NCBI GenBank assembly: GCA_004552195.1
Contig: SFPC01000033.1
Coordinates: forward strand, 1-19,240
Reading direction: 5' to 3'
Origin: Bacteroidales bacterium
GTDB taxonomy: Bacteria > Bacteroidota > Bacteroidia > Bacteroidales > Bacteroidaceae
DNA: 19,240 nucleotides
Part shown: one piece after another, positions 1-8,337 of the stretch
Layout: each line of letters starts with the position of its first letter
Numbering within the stretch: the stretch's first letter is position 1
The notes under the pieces: model-generated
What the model was told of the DNA's origin: nothing
Seen by the model: only the letters and a program-made list of their open reading frames with translations
The model's database searches: none
Made by a program: the position numbers and the translations under genes

Positions 1-34
1 TAGGGAACAACATCCCCTCCTTACGCCGACGGTA

Positions 35-473
35 TTTCGTTTTTCCATACGCGCGCGTGTATATACGCAATTTAAAGGTCGGTTTTTTCTTTCAAACCTT
101 CATATTCAGCAGTTTCATCCTGATTTTCAATGATTTCAAGTATGAAGATTTTGATTTTAAACAAGCTGACTATCTATCATCAATCATTCAGGAAAGCCCC
201 CACATCCATTATTCTTACATCCCCTCTACCCTCCCCTTTATATCCCCTGTTTTTAGCTCTTGAACAGCCCTATTTTGCACTTGTCCCCCTTTTGTCGCCC
301 CTAACCGTCAGGCTTGAAAGTCTGAAGGTTTTATGAATGATTTGATACTCCAATCATACATACGTAAATCTGTTGAAAATCAGAAACAAAAAGGTATAGT
401 ATGAATGATTGAAACATTTTTTGCAGGATAAAAATACGTATATAAGACTATACGCGCGCGAGGCAAAACGAAA
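35..473. repeat. Degenerate inverted termini around a non-coding segment
   Basis: The left block reads TTTCGTTTT (35-43), CGCGCGCGT (50-58), TATATACG (60-67). The right block reads CGTATATA (437-444), ACGCGCGCG (452-460), AAAACGAAA (465-473). These are the same three words in inverted order, with gaps of 6 and 1 bp on the left and 7 and 4 bp on the right. The arrangement could be decayed terminal inverted repeats of a small non-coding element of about 440 bp. No target-site duplication is clear. Confidence 0.4.
303..330 (+). terminator. Terminator-like hairpin
   Basis: The stem pairs AACC (303-306) with GGTT (327-330) and TCAGGCT (308-314) with AGTCTGA (319-325). It has one internal G/A mismatch, one G-U pair and a TGAA tetraloop. 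A short run of four T follows (329-332). It could be the weak intrinsic terminator of a gene left of the window, but the T-tract is short and no such gene is visible. Confidence 0.4.
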
Positions 474-511
474 AAGTACGCCACATATGCGCTACTTCAA
501 CGACAAAATTG

Positions 512-519
512 TACTTTTG
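512..519 (+). promoter_or_regulatory. Candidate proS promoter -7 element
   Basis: TACTTTTG followed by C fits the Bacteroidales primary sigma-factor -7 consensus TAnnTTTG exactly. No good TTTG lies at the expected -33 distance, so the call rests on the -7 element and its position 69 bp before proS. Transcription would start near 526 and the leader would include the hairpin at 548-573. Confidence 0.5.
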
Positions 520-547
520 CGCGGCAAAATAATTCTAAAAATAAGAA

Positions 548-573
548 ATTTGTGCCATCCTACAGGCACAAAT
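548..573 (+). promoter_or_regulatory. Hairpin in the proS leader
   Basis: ATTTGTGCC (548-556) pairs perfectly over 9 bp with GGCACAAAT (565-573) around an 8-base loop. The stem ends 15 bases before the proS ATG. It lies where ribosomes would load and overlaps a TGAATGATT box. It has no following T-tract, so it is more likely a translation-level or RNA-stability element than a terminator. It lacks recognisable T-box features. Confidence 0.45.
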
Positions 574-588
574 CATTCATATTGATAT

Positions 589-2073
589 ATGGCAAAAGAA
601 CTGAAAGACCTCACCAAGCGCAGTGTAGACTATTCGCGCTGGTACAACGAGTTGGTAGTAAAGGCCGATTTGGCAGAACAGGCTGACGTGCGCGGCTGTA
701 TGGTTATAAAGCCCTACGGCTATGCCATTTGGGAGCGCATTCAGCAGTCGCTCGATGCCCGTTTCAAGGAAACAGGCGTGCAAAATGTTTACTTCCCCAT
801 GCTCATCCCCAAAAGCTTCCTCTCCAAAGAGGCCGAACACGTGGAGGGATTTGCCAAAGAGTGCGCCGTGGTTACCCATTACCGCCTGAAAGCCAACCCC
901 GAGGGCGATGGTGTGGTGGTGGACCCCGCTGCCAAGCTCGAAGAGGAACTGATTATACGTCCCACTTCTGAAACGACCATCTGGAACACCTATCGCAAGT
1001 GGATACACTCCTGGCGCGACCTGCCGCTGTGCTGCAATCAGTGGTGCAACGTGATGCGCTGGGAAATGCGTACCCGCCTGTTCCTCCGCACCTCTGAGTT
1101 CCTCTGGCAGGAGGGACACACGGCCCATGCCACCCGCGAAGAGGCTGAAGCACGCGCCAAACAGATGCTCGACGTGTATGCCGACTTTGCCAAAGACGTG
1201 CTGGCCATCCCCGTGGTGCGCGGTGTGAAGAGTGCCACCGAACGCTTTGCCGGCGCCCTCGACACCTACACCATCGAAGCCATGATGCAGGACGGCAAGG
1301 CACTGCAGAGCGGTACCAGCCACTTCCTGGGACAGAACTTCGGACGTGCCTTCAACGTGCAGTTCGTAGATAAGGAGAACAAGCTCGACTATGCCTGGGC
1401 CACCTCATGGGGCGTGAGCACCCGACTGATGGGCGCACTCATCATGACGCACTCCGACGACAACGGACTGGTGTTGCCGCCGCATTTGGCCCCCATACAG
1501 GTAGTGATTGTACCTATATATAAAGGCGATGCCGAATTGGCAGCTTTCAATGAGAAACTGGGCGGCCTGGCCGAGCGGCTCAAAGCCATGGGCATCCGCG
1601 TAAAGTACGACAACGCCGACAACAAACGCCCCGGCTTCAAGTTTGCCGATTACGAACTGAAAGGTGTGCCCGTGCGACTGGTGATGGGCGGACGCGACTT
1701 GGAGAACGGCACCATCGAACTGATGCGTCGCGACACGCTCGAAAAGGAAACACGCTCCTTTGAGGGTATTGAAGACTACGTAAAGCAGCTGTTGGAAGAA
1801 ATACAGACCAACATTTACAACAAGGCAAAAAAACACTTGGACGACCACGTCTTTACTTGCGACAACTACGAAGAGTTCAAGGAACGCATCAAGGACGGCG
1901 GCTTCTTCCTCTGTCCCTGGGACGGCACTGAAGAGACCGAGGCCCGCATCAAGGCCGAAACACAGGCTACCATCCGCTGCGTGCCCTATGGCTACAGTCA
2001 GGAAAACCTCGGCGTGGATATGGTGAGCGGAAAGCCGGCCACCTGCCGCGTCATAGTGGCACGAAGCTACTAA
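589..2073 (+). CDS. proS: Proline-tRNA ligase, archaeal/eukaryotic-like type
   Basis: This class II aminoacyl-tRNA synthetase charges tRNA-Pro with proline in the cytoplasm. The 494-residue protein lacks the roughly 180-residue editing insertion of the E. coli-type enzyme and matches the shorter type also used by archaea, eukaryotes and many Bacteroidota. Visible landmarks are the N-terminal [14 protein letters not shown] block, motif 2 starting near R157-W158-E159 with [13 protein letters not shown], and motif 3 ([19 protein letters not shown]) with Arg279. An anticodon-binding domain starts near residue 300. The C-terminal domain has four cysteines (C424, C442, C464, C486), consistent with the zinc site known in this type. 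The ATG at 589 sits directly before the conserved N-terminus. An ABC-F gene follows after 24 bp, so co-transcription is likely. Confidence 0.97.
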   Translation: MAKELKDLTKRSVDYSRWYNELVVKADLAEQADVRGCMVIKPYGYAIWERIQQSLDARFKETGVQNVYFPMLIPKSFLSKEAEHVEGFAKECAVVTHYRLKANPEGDGVVVDPAAKLEEELIIRPTSETTIWNTYRKWIHSWRDLPLCCNQWCNVMRWEMRTRLFLRTSEFLWQEGHTAHATREEAEARAKQMLDVYADFAKDVLAIPVVRGVKSATERFAGALDTYTIEAMMQDGKALQSGTSHFLGQNFGRAFNVQFVDKENKLDYAWATSWGVSTRLMGALIMTHSDDNGLVLPPHLAPIQVVIVPIYKGDAELAAFNEKLGGLAERLKAMGIRVKYDNADNKRPGFKFADYELKGVPVRLVMGGRDLENGTIELMRRDTLEKETRSFEGIEDYVKQLLEEIQTNIYNKAKKHLDDHVFTCDNYEEFKERIKDGGFFLCPWDGTEETEARIKAETQATIRCVPYGYSQENLGVDMVSGKPATCRVIVARSY

Positions 2074-2097
2074 CAGGTTTTTGATAATCATCAAGAA

Positions 2098-4038
2098 ATG
2101 CTATCAGTCAACAACCTAAGTGTGGAATTTAGCGCACGTCCGCTTTTTGCGGACGTGTCGTTTGTTATAAACAAGAAAGACCGCATCGCGCTCGTCGGAA
2201 AGAACGGTGCGGGCAAATCTACACTCCTAAAAATCCTCAGCGGCAGCCAGCAGCCCACCGGAGGCACCGTTTCCGTACAAAACGACATCACCATTGGCTA
2301 CCTGCCTCAGGTAATGGTGCTGAGCGACGAACATACGGTGATGGAAGAGGCCGAAAAGGCTTTTGAACACATCAGCGAAATGCAGGAAAGCATCGCCCGC
2401 ATGAACGACGAGCTGTCCCAACGCACAGACTACGAAAGTGTCGGTTACATGGAGCTGGTGGAACGGTTCACCCACGAGAATGAACGTTTCCAAATGATGG
2501 GCGGCATGAACTACCATGCCGAACTGGAGCGCACATTGCAAGGTTTGGGATTTGCCCCGGCGGACTTTAATCGCCCTACCCGGGAGTTTTCGGGCGGATG
2601 GCGCATGCGCATCGAACTGGCCAAGCTCCTGCTGCGCCGTCCCGATGTGTTGCTTTTGGACGAACCGACCAACCACCTTGACATTGAGAGCATACGCTGG
2701 TTAGAGCAGTTTCTGAGCCGCTCGCCCGGAGCTGTGGTGTTGGTAAGCCACGACCGCGCTTTCATCAACAACGTTACCAACCGCACACTCGAAATAGCCT
2801 GCGGTCGGATTACGGATTACAAGGTGAAATACGACGACTTTGTGCGCCTGAGGGCCGAACGCCGCGAACAGCAGCTCCGTGCCTACGAAAACCAGCAGAA
2901 GGAGATTGCCGACATCAAGGACTTCATCGAGCGCTTCCGCTACAAACCCACCAAGGCCGTACAGGTGCAAAGCCGCATCAAGCAGCTCGAAAAGATCGTC
3001 CCCATCGAGGTGGACGAGGTGGACAACGCCTGCCTTCACCTGAAGTTTCCGCCTTGCTCACGCTCGGGAGATTACCCGGTCATCTGCGACGAAGTGCGCA
3101 AGGACTACGGCGACCACTGCGTGTTCCAAAAGGTGAGCCTCACCATCAAGCGCGGCGAGAAAGTGGCCTTTGTGGGCAAGAACGGCGAGGGTAAGTCGAC
3201 ATTGGTAAAGTGCATCATGAACGAAATACCCTTTACCGGCAACCTCAAGCTGGGACACAACGTCAGCATTGGCTACTACGCCCAAAACCAGGCACAACTG
3301 CTCGACGAAGAGCTGACCGTGTTTGACACCATCGACCGGGTGGCCAAAGGCGACATCCGCCTCAAAATACGCGACATCCTGGGAGCTTTCATGTTTGGCG
3401 GCGAAGCCTCTGACAAAAAGGTCAAGGTGCTATCGGGCGGCGAACGTTCGCGTCTGGCCATGATTAAGTTGTTGCTGGAACCGGTGAACTTTCTCATTTT
3501 GGACGAACCTACCAACCACTTGGACATGCGCACCAAAGACGTACTGAAAGAGGCCATTTTGGCCTTCGACGGTACAGTGATTGTGGTGAGCCACGACCGC
3601 GACTTCCTGGACGGGCTGGTAACGAAAGTATACGAGTTTGGCGGCGGACAGGTGCGCGAGCACATAGGCGGCATTTACGATTTCCTGCAAAAAAAGGAAA
3701 TGGAAACGCTCGACGAACTGCACACCGCAGGGTCGCCGTCGCAGGAAACGACTGCCGCCCCGATGCCTTCCAAGGCCGAACCTTCGGAAGGAAAACTTTC
3801 CTACGAGGAACGCAAGGAGCAGAACCGCATGCGCCGCAAGGCTGAGAAACAGGTGGAACTGTGCGAAAACCGCGTGATGCAACTCGAAGCGGACAAAGCT
3901 GCCCTCGAAGAAAAGCTCTCAACGCCTGAAGGCAGTAGCGACGCAAAGCTCTTTGAACAATACGCCGACATCGGGCGACAATTAAAGAAAGCCGAAGAGG
4001 ATTGGGAGGAGGCACTGCTCGAACTGGAAACTCTTTGA
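2098..4038 (+). CDS. ABC-F family ATP-binding protein
   Basis: A soluble tandem ABC ATPase of 646 residues without membrane segments. ABC-F proteins generally act on ribosomes, resolving stalled states or giving antibiotic protection. Domain 1 has Walker A GKNGAGKST at 34-42, signature FSGGW at 164-168 and Walker B VLLLDEPTNHLD from 184. Domain 2 has Walker A GKNGEGKST at 360-368, signature LSGGE at 445-449 and Walker B FLILDEPTNHLD from 465. Both Walker B motifs keep the catalytic Glu. The linker near 240-320 is charged and helical, with the typical YKPTKAVQVQSRIKQLEKI segment. After a Pro/Ala-rich stretch, residues from about 575 form a coiled coil, as in Uup and YheS-like proteins. Its place beside proS fits a translation role. 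I cannot assign a subfamily or a resistance function. Confidence 0.93.
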   Translation: MLSVNNLSVEFSARPLFADVSFVINKKDRIALVGKNGAGKSTLLKILSGSQQPTGGTVSVQNDITIGYLPQVMVLSDEHTVMEEAEKAFEHISEMQESIARMNDELSQRTDYESVGYMELVERFTHENERFQMMGGMNYHAELERTLQGLGFAPADFNRPTREFSGGWRMRIELAKLLLRRPDVLLLDEPTNHLDIESIRWLEQFLSRSPGAVVLVSHDRAFINNVTNRTLEIACGRITDYKVKYDDFVRLRAERREQQLRAYENQQKEIADIKDFIERFRYKPTKAVQVQSRIKQLEKIVPIEVDEVDNACLHLKFPPCSRSGDYPVICDEVRKDYGDHCVFQKVSLTIKRGEKVAFVGKNGEGKSTLVKCIMNEIPFTGNLKLGHNVSIGYYAQNQAQLLDEELTVFDTIDRVAKGDIRLKIRDILGAFMFGGEASDKKVKVLSGGERSRLAMIKLLLEPVNFLILDEPTNHLDMRTKDVLKEAILAFDGTVIVVSHDRDFLDGLVTKVYEFGGGQVREHIGGIYDFLQKKEMETLDELHTAGSPSQETTAAPMPSKAEPSEGKLSYEERKEQNRMRRKAEKQVELCENRVMQLEADKAALEEKLSTPEGSSDAKLFEQYADIGRQLKKAEEDWEEALLELETL

Positions 4039-4109
4039 ACCATCTTCGTACACGCTGTTGCACCTGCTTGCCCGACAGTTTCATCAATATCACTGACACA
4101 AATATCAAC

Positions 4110-4142
4110 TGAAAGGGACATGCAATTTTGTACTCCCTTTCA
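4110..4142. promoter_or_regulatory. Inverted repeat around a promoter-like element before the M13 gene
   Basis: TGAAAGGGA (4110-4118) and TCCCTTTCA (4134-4142) form a perfect 9-bp inverted repeat with a 15-base spacer. The spacer holds CAATTTTG (4123-4130), one base away from the Bacteroidales -7 consensus TAnnTTTG, 27 bp before the M13 ATG. It could be an operator around the promoter or an RNA hairpin after the ABC-F gene. There is no T-tract, so an intrinsic terminator is less likely. Confidence 0.4.
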
Positions 4143-4156
4143 AAACGCATACACAC

Positions 4157-6184
4157 ATGAAAATCAAGACCGTTCTTCCCACCTTGGCCATGGTTGCAAG
4201 CTCTGCTTTGGCACAACACCCCCTTGCCTCGGGCTTGGACAAGGCTAACATGGACCTGACAGTCAAGCCGGGAACGGACTTTTACCGTTACGCCACCGGA
4301 GGCTGGAGCGAGGCACATCCGCTCACCGCAGAGTATGCACGCTATTCGCAGTTTGAGGCACTGGCCGAAAACAACCGCAAGCAGCTGCGCGAACTGATTG
4401 AAGGTATCGCCTCCAAACAGTATCCGCAAGGCTCACTCGAACAGAAAATTGGCTCGCTCTATCGCCTGGCCATGGACAGTGTGAGGCGGAACCAAGAGGA
4501 TTACGCCCCCATTCAGGCTATGCTGAATGAGATTGAAGCCATCAGCACAAAAGCTGAAATCTCCTATACAACAGCCCGCCTTTTCTCACGTGGCATTGAT
4601 TGCTTTTTCAGCCTGGGGTGCGAAGCTGATAAAAAAGACGCCGAGTGGAACCTGATGCAAATTGACCAGGGAGGCATCTCCATGGGTGAGCGCAACTATT
4701 ACCTGGGCGACGATGAACCCACCCGCCACATTCGCGAAGCTTATCGCCTGTATGTGAGGCATCTGTTTGGAATGACAGGAAAAAGTGCCACCGAGGCCGA
4801 GAAGAGCATGGAAGCGGTGATGAACATCGAAACGCGCATTGCCCGAGCCTCGTACAGTGCCACAGAACAGCGCGACGTGGAGAAGAACTACCACAAAATG
4901 AGCTACCGGCAATTGCTGGCCGACTTCCCCGGAATTGACTGGAGCACGTTGTTCCTGCTCAGTGGCATTCCGGCGGTGGAACACGTCACTGTGAACCAGC
5001 CGGAGCCTATCCACGAAGTGGAAAAGATTTTGGCAGAGTGCACGGTAGAGGAGTTAAAAGCGTACCTATATTATAAAACGGTGGACGATGCGGCTAGCTC
5101 GCTGAGCGACCGCTTCCGGGCCGAGGCTTTCAATTTCTACAACCACACGATGAGTGGTGCCGAGCAGGACCGCCCGCGCTGGAAACGCGCCATCAGTTCG
5201 GTAGAAGGGGCTCTGGGCATGGCGGTCGGCAAGATGTATGTGGAGAAGTACTTCCCCGAATCGTCCAAAAAGCGCATGGAGGAATTGGTAAAGAACTTGC
5301 AACAAGCACTCCGCCAACGCATTGCGCAACAAACCTGGATGACAGAGGAAACCAAACGCCAGGCATACGAAAAGCTGGATGCTTTCTACGTAAAAATTGG
5401 CTATCCCGATCAATGGATGGACTACGGCGGACTGGACATTGACGAATCGCTGAGCTATTACGAGAACATGGTGCGCGCCACGCAGTTCATGAGCCACTAC
5501 TACATCGACAAGCGCGTGAACAAACGCACCGACCGCACGGAATGGCTGATGAAACCGCAGACCATCAATGCCTACTACAACCCGACAACCAACGAAATCT
5601 GCTTCCCGGCCGGCATCTTGCAGCCGCCATTCTTCAACGCCGAGGCTGACGATGCTTGCAACTACGGGGCTATCGGCGTGGTGATCGGCCACGAAATGAC
5701 GCACGGCTTCGACGACCAGGGTTCGCAGTTTGACAAGGACGGCAACCTGAAGAACTGGTGGACGGATGCCGACAAGGAGAACTTCAAGAAACGCACGGAG
5801 GTGATGCGCCGCTTCTTTGACCACGTGGAGGTGCTGCCCGGCCTGAACGCCAACGGCCAGCTCACCTTGGGCGAAAACATTGCCGACCACGGCGGACTGA
5901 ACATAGCTTTTCAGGCACTTCAGAATGCCATGAAGACCCATCCGTTGCCCTCCAAGGACGGCTTCACGCCCGAAAAACGTTTCTTCCTCAGCTACGGCTT
6001 GATTTGGGCCAACAACATACGCGAAGAGATGTTGCGGAAACAGGTCCAAACGGACCCGCACTCTCCAGCCCGATGGCGCGTTAACGGTGCCCTGCCCCAT
6101 ATCGAAGCTTGGTACAAAGCATTCAACATCAGCAAAAAAGACCCACTCTACGTTCCCCAAAAAGAGCGCGTCGATGTGTGGTAA
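4157..6184 (+). CDS. Secreted M13-family zinc metallopeptidase (neprilysin/PepO-like)
   Basis: An endopeptidase that cleaves oligopeptides, probably in the periplasm or at the cell surface. The 675-residue length is usual for bacterial M13 enzymes. Residues 1-19 form a signal peptide (MKIKTVLPTLAMVASSALA) with likely cleavage before Gln20 and no lipobox. The family N-terminus follows (DLTVKPGTDFYRYATGGW). The substrate-binding NAYY motif is at 471-474. The zinc and catalytic motif HEMTH is at 512-516, with ligands H512 and H516 and catalytic E513. The third ligand is E573 in GENIADHGG, with D577. The protein ends in the family-typical RVDVW. All catalytic residues are present, so it should be active. 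The OPT transporter gene starts 60 bp downstream, suggesting joint digestion and uptake of peptides. Confidence 0.95.
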   Translation: MKIKTVLPTLAMVASSALAQHPLASGLDKANMDLTVKPGTDFYRYATGGWSEAHPLTAEYARYSQFEALAENNRKQLRELIEGIASKQYPQGSLEQKIGSLYRLAMDSVRRNQEDYAPIQAMLNEIEAISTKAEISYTTARLFSRGIDCFFSLGCEADKKDAEWNLMQIDQGGISMGERNYYLGDDEPTRHIREAYRLYVRHLFGMTGKSATEAEKSMEAVMNIETRIARASYSATEQRDVEKNYHKMSYRQLLADFPGIDWSTLFLLSGIPAVEHVTVNQPEPIHEVEKILAECTVEELKAYLYYKTVDDAASSLSDRFRAEAFNFYNHTMSGAEQDRPRWKRAISSVEGALGMAVGKMYVEKYFPESSKKRMEELVKNLQQALRQRIAQQTWMTEETKRQAYEKLDAFYVKIGYPDQWMDYGGLDIDESLSYYENMVRATQFMSHYYIDKRVNKRTDRTEWLMKPQTINAYYNPTTNEICFPAGILQPPFFNAEADDACNYGAIGVVIGHEMTHGFDDQGSQFDKDGNLKNWWTDADKENFKKRTEVMRRFFDHVEVLPGLNANGQLTLGENIADHGGLNIAFQALQNAMKTHPLPSKDGFTPEKRFFLSYGLIWANNIREEMLRKQVQTDPHSPARWRVNGALPHIEAWYKAFNISKKDPLYVPQKERVDVW

Positions 6185-6202
6185 GGCTAAGAGCATAGCC
6201 TT
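6183..6202 (+). terminator. Small hairpin at the M13 gene stop codon
   Basis: AAGGCTA (6183-6189), beginning inside the stop codon, pairs with TAGCCTT (6196-6202) around a 6-base loop. Only three T follow (6201-6203), so it is at best a weak terminator and may instead protect the 3' end of the M13 message or reduce read-through into the OPT gene. Confidence 0.3.
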
Positions 6203-6244
6203 TCAACAAGAATCTATCAACTCCTCAACTTTAAACTTTCAACA

Positions 6245-8221
6245 ATGAAAGAAACTTCCCTCCCCGAAAACGCCTTTCGCGAACTCCATGAAGGCGAAGT
6301 GTACGAGCCCCTGATGAAACCGGGCAAGAGCTATCGAGAGGTTACTCCGTGGTCCATCACCTGGGGTATCCTCATGGCCGTTATCTTCTCCGCTGCCACA
6401 GCCTACCTCGGACTCAAAGTGGGCCAGGTGTTTGAAGCAGCCATTCCCATCACCATCATTGCCGTGGGGCTGAGCGGTGCCACCCACCGCAAGGACCCGC
6501 TCGGCGAGAACGTGATTATTCAGAGCATCGGCGCCTGCTCCGGCATGATTGTGGCCGGTGCCATCTTCACCCTGCCCGCCCTCTACATTCTGCAACACAA
6601 GTATCCCGAACTCACCGTCAACTTCGTGCAGGTGTTCCTGGCCTCGCTGCTGGGCGGCGCACTGGGCATCCTGTTCCTCATCCCCTTCCGCAAATACTTT
6701 GTGAAGGACATGCACGGCAAGTACCCCTTCCCCGAAGCCACCGCCTCGACGCAGGTGCTCATCTCGGGCGAGAAGAGTGGATCGCAGGCCAAGCCCCTCT
6801 TGGTGGCCGGACTGTTAGGCGGCCTCTACGACTTTGTGGTAGCCACCTTTGGGGCGTGGACAGAAAACTTCACCAGCCGCGTAACGGAAATGGGTACGGC
6901 TTTTGCCGACAAGACTAAATTGGTTTTCAGCTGCAACACCAGCGCTGCACTGCTGGGTATGGGCTACATCGTCGGCCTTAAATATGCAGCCATCATCTGC
7001 TTCGGCTCTGTGGCCGTTTGGTGGTTCATCGTACCCGGCATTGCGCTCATCTTCCCCGACATGAACATCGCCGCAAACGGTGCTCCCGCTCTGGCAGCTG
7101 CCGAAGCTTCGCCCGAGCAGCTGTTCAACTATGCCAAAAGCATCGGTATCGGCGGCATCGCCATGGCCGGCATTATCGGTGTGGTGAAAAGCTGGAGCGT
7201 CATCCGCAGTGCGTTCTCCCTCGTAGGCAAAATATTCAAAGGAAGCTCCGTGCCCGAACAGGTGGCTCGCACCCAACGCGACCTCTCCATGAAGATTATT
7301 GCCGGCGGCTCGTTGCTCACTATTATCATCACGACCCTCTTCTTCTACTTCGACGTGATGGGAGGCAATCTGCTGTTCACCATCGTGGGCATTCTCATTG
7401 TGGCTGTCATCGCCTTCCTTTTCACCACCGTGGCAGCCAACGCCATTGCCATTGTGGGCAGTAACCCCGTCAGTGGCATGACACTCATGACGCTCATCCT
7501 TTCGTCCATCATCATGGTACTGGTGGGTCTGAAGGGAACCGGCGGCATGGTGGCTGCCCTCGTCATGGGTGGCGTAGTCTGCACCGCCCTCTCCAGTGCC
7601 GGTGCCTTCATCACCGACCTGAAAATCGGCTACTGGCTGGGCAGCACGCCCAAGCACCAGGAAACATTCAAGTTCCTGGGTATCCTGGTCAGCGCAGCCA
7701 CTGTGGGCGGTGTCATCATGATCTTGAACAAGGCTTACGGCTTCACACCCGACAACTCCGACGTGATGGCCGCCCCGCAGGCCCGCGCCATGGCTGCGGT
7801 GATAGAACCGCTCATGTCGGGCCAAGGCGCACCCTGGCTGCTCTACGGCATCGGTGCCCTCATTGCCTTGGTGCTCAACGCCTGCGGAATCTCGGCACTG
7901 GCCTTCGCGCTGGGTATGTTCATTCCCCTGCAACTCAACCTGCCGCTCATTGTGGGCGGTGCGGTCAACTGGTACGTTCACACCCGCTCTACCGACGCCA
8001 AGCTGAACAACCTGCGCAACGAGAAGGGAACGTTGCTCGCTTCCGGCTTCATTGCCGGCGGTGCCTTGATGGGTGTGGTCAGCGCAGCCATGCAGTTTGG
8101 CGGACTGAACTTTGCCCAAGAAGAATGGCTGGCCTCGGCACCTGCCGAATGGCTCTCGCTCGGCATGTATTTGCTCCTGATTGGCTACCTCGTGAAAGCC
8201 TCCATGCAGGTAAAGCAGTAA
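6245..8221 (+). CDS. OPT-family oligopeptide transporter
   Basis: A 658-residue inner-membrane protein of the oligopeptide transporter (OPT) superfamily, which imports peptides or metal-chelate compounds by secondary transport. The first 35 residues are polar and cytoplasmic-looking. The first membrane segment begins around TPWSITWGILMAVIFSAAT, and about 14 hydrophobic helices span the rest. Family-like features include the early YLGLKVGQVFEAAIPITI segment, the PFPEATASTQVLISGEKSG loop and the SNPVSGMT segment in the second half. The start ATG at 6245 has a short adenine-rich upstream region typical of Bacteroidota. The substrate cannot be read from sequence; peptides are the natural guess because an extracytoplasmic M13 peptidase is encoded just upstream. 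Confidence 0.92.
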   Translation: MKETSLPENAFRELHEGEVYEPLMKPGKSYREVTPWSITWGILMAVIFSAATAYLGLKVGQVFEAAIPITIIAVGLSGATHRKDPLGENVIIQSIGACSGMIVAGAIFTLPALYILQHKYPELTVNFVQVFLASLLGGALGILFLIPFRKYFVKDMHGKYPFPEATASTQVLISGEKSGSQAKPLLVAGLLGGLYDFVVATFGAWTENFTSRVTEMGTAFADKTKLVFSCNTSAALLGMGYIVGLKYAAIICFGSVAVWWFIVPGIALIFPDMNIAANGAPALAAAEASPEQLFNYAKSIGIGGIAMAGIIGVVKSWSVIRSAFSLVGKIFKGSSVPEQVARTQRDLSMKIIAGGSLLTIIITTLFFYFDVMGGNLLFTIVGILIVAVIAFLFTTVAANAIAIVGSNPVSGMTLMTLILSSIIMVLVGLKGTGGMVAALVMGGVVCTALSSAGAFITDLKIGYWLGSTPKHQETFKFLGILVSAATVGGVIMILNKAYGFTPDNSDVMAAPQARAMAAVIEPLMSGQGAPWLLYGIGALIALVLNACGISALAFALGMFIPLQLNLPLIVGGAVNWYVHTRSTDAKLNNLRNEKGTLLASGFIAGGALMGVVSAAMQFGGLNFAQEEWLASAPAEWLSLGMYLLLIGYLVKASMQVKQ

Positions 8222-8249
8222 AAATCAACAGAAAAAGACAAGCCAGCAC

Positions 8250-8279
8250 TTGCAGGAACAAATAAAAAGCGTAATTTTG
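8250..8279 (+). promoter_or_regulatory. Candidate rpsP promoter
   Basis: The -7 element TAATTTTG (8272-8279) matches TAnnTTTG exactly and is followed by C. TTG at 8250-8252 lies 19 bp upstream, a fair match to the -33 TTTG. Transcription would start near 8286 and give a leader of about 50 bases before rpsP. GCCGC (8281-8285) and GCGGC (8298-8302) could form a small hairpin at the start of that leader. Confidence 0.6.
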
Positions 8280-8337
8280 CGCCGCCGTTACGAGATAGCG
8301 GCATAATTCAAACCTATTTTAAAACTAAAACAACAAA

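Larger units (their letters stand above)
182..581. repeat. Four copies of a TGAATGATT box
   Basis: The box occurs at 182-190 (minus), 332-342 (plus), 400-410 (plus) and 571-581 (minus). The last three share the 11-mer TATGAATGATT. The copies at 332-344 and 569-581 share 13 bases, TATGAATGATTTG. The last copy ends 7 bp before the proS start codon and overlaps the right arm of the leader hairpin. Three identical 11-mers within 250 bp are unlikely by chance even in AT-rich DNA. They may be binding sites for a regulator or remnants of a repeat family. Confidence 0.6.
1..588. other. Gene-free region upstream of proS
   Basis: This AT-rich stretch has no open reading frame with convincing protein character; the two overlapping 68-codon frames near 57-336 are low-complexity and hydrophobic and resemble no family I know. 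It contains two GCGCGCG runs in matching inverted contexts (35-67 and 437-473), a terminator-like hairpin (303-330), four TGAATGATT boxes, a promoter-like -7 element (512-519) and a leader hairpin directly before proS. Bases 214-250 are pyrimidine-rich, with several CCCCT runs. The region probably includes the 3' end of an upstream transcription unit and the promoter of proS. Confidence 0.7.

Noticed and set aside
57..336. Two overlapping 68-codon frames before proS
   Set aside because: They are low-complexity, overlap each other and the repeats, and have no plausible start context or family similarity.
2098..4038. ABC-F gene as an antibiotic resistance determinant
   Set aside because: No resistance-type signature can be read from sequence alone, and the place beside proS suggests a housekeeping translation factor.
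5066..6196. 376-codon open frame antisense to the M13 peptidase gene
   Set aside because: The sense strand encodes a complete M13 enzyme with all catalytic residues; the antisense frame shows no recognisable domain.
6815..8119. 434-codon open frame antisense to the OPT gene
   Set aside because: It is His/Gly/Glu-rich with no family resemblance, as expected when GC-biased codons of a real membrane-protein gene are read backwards.
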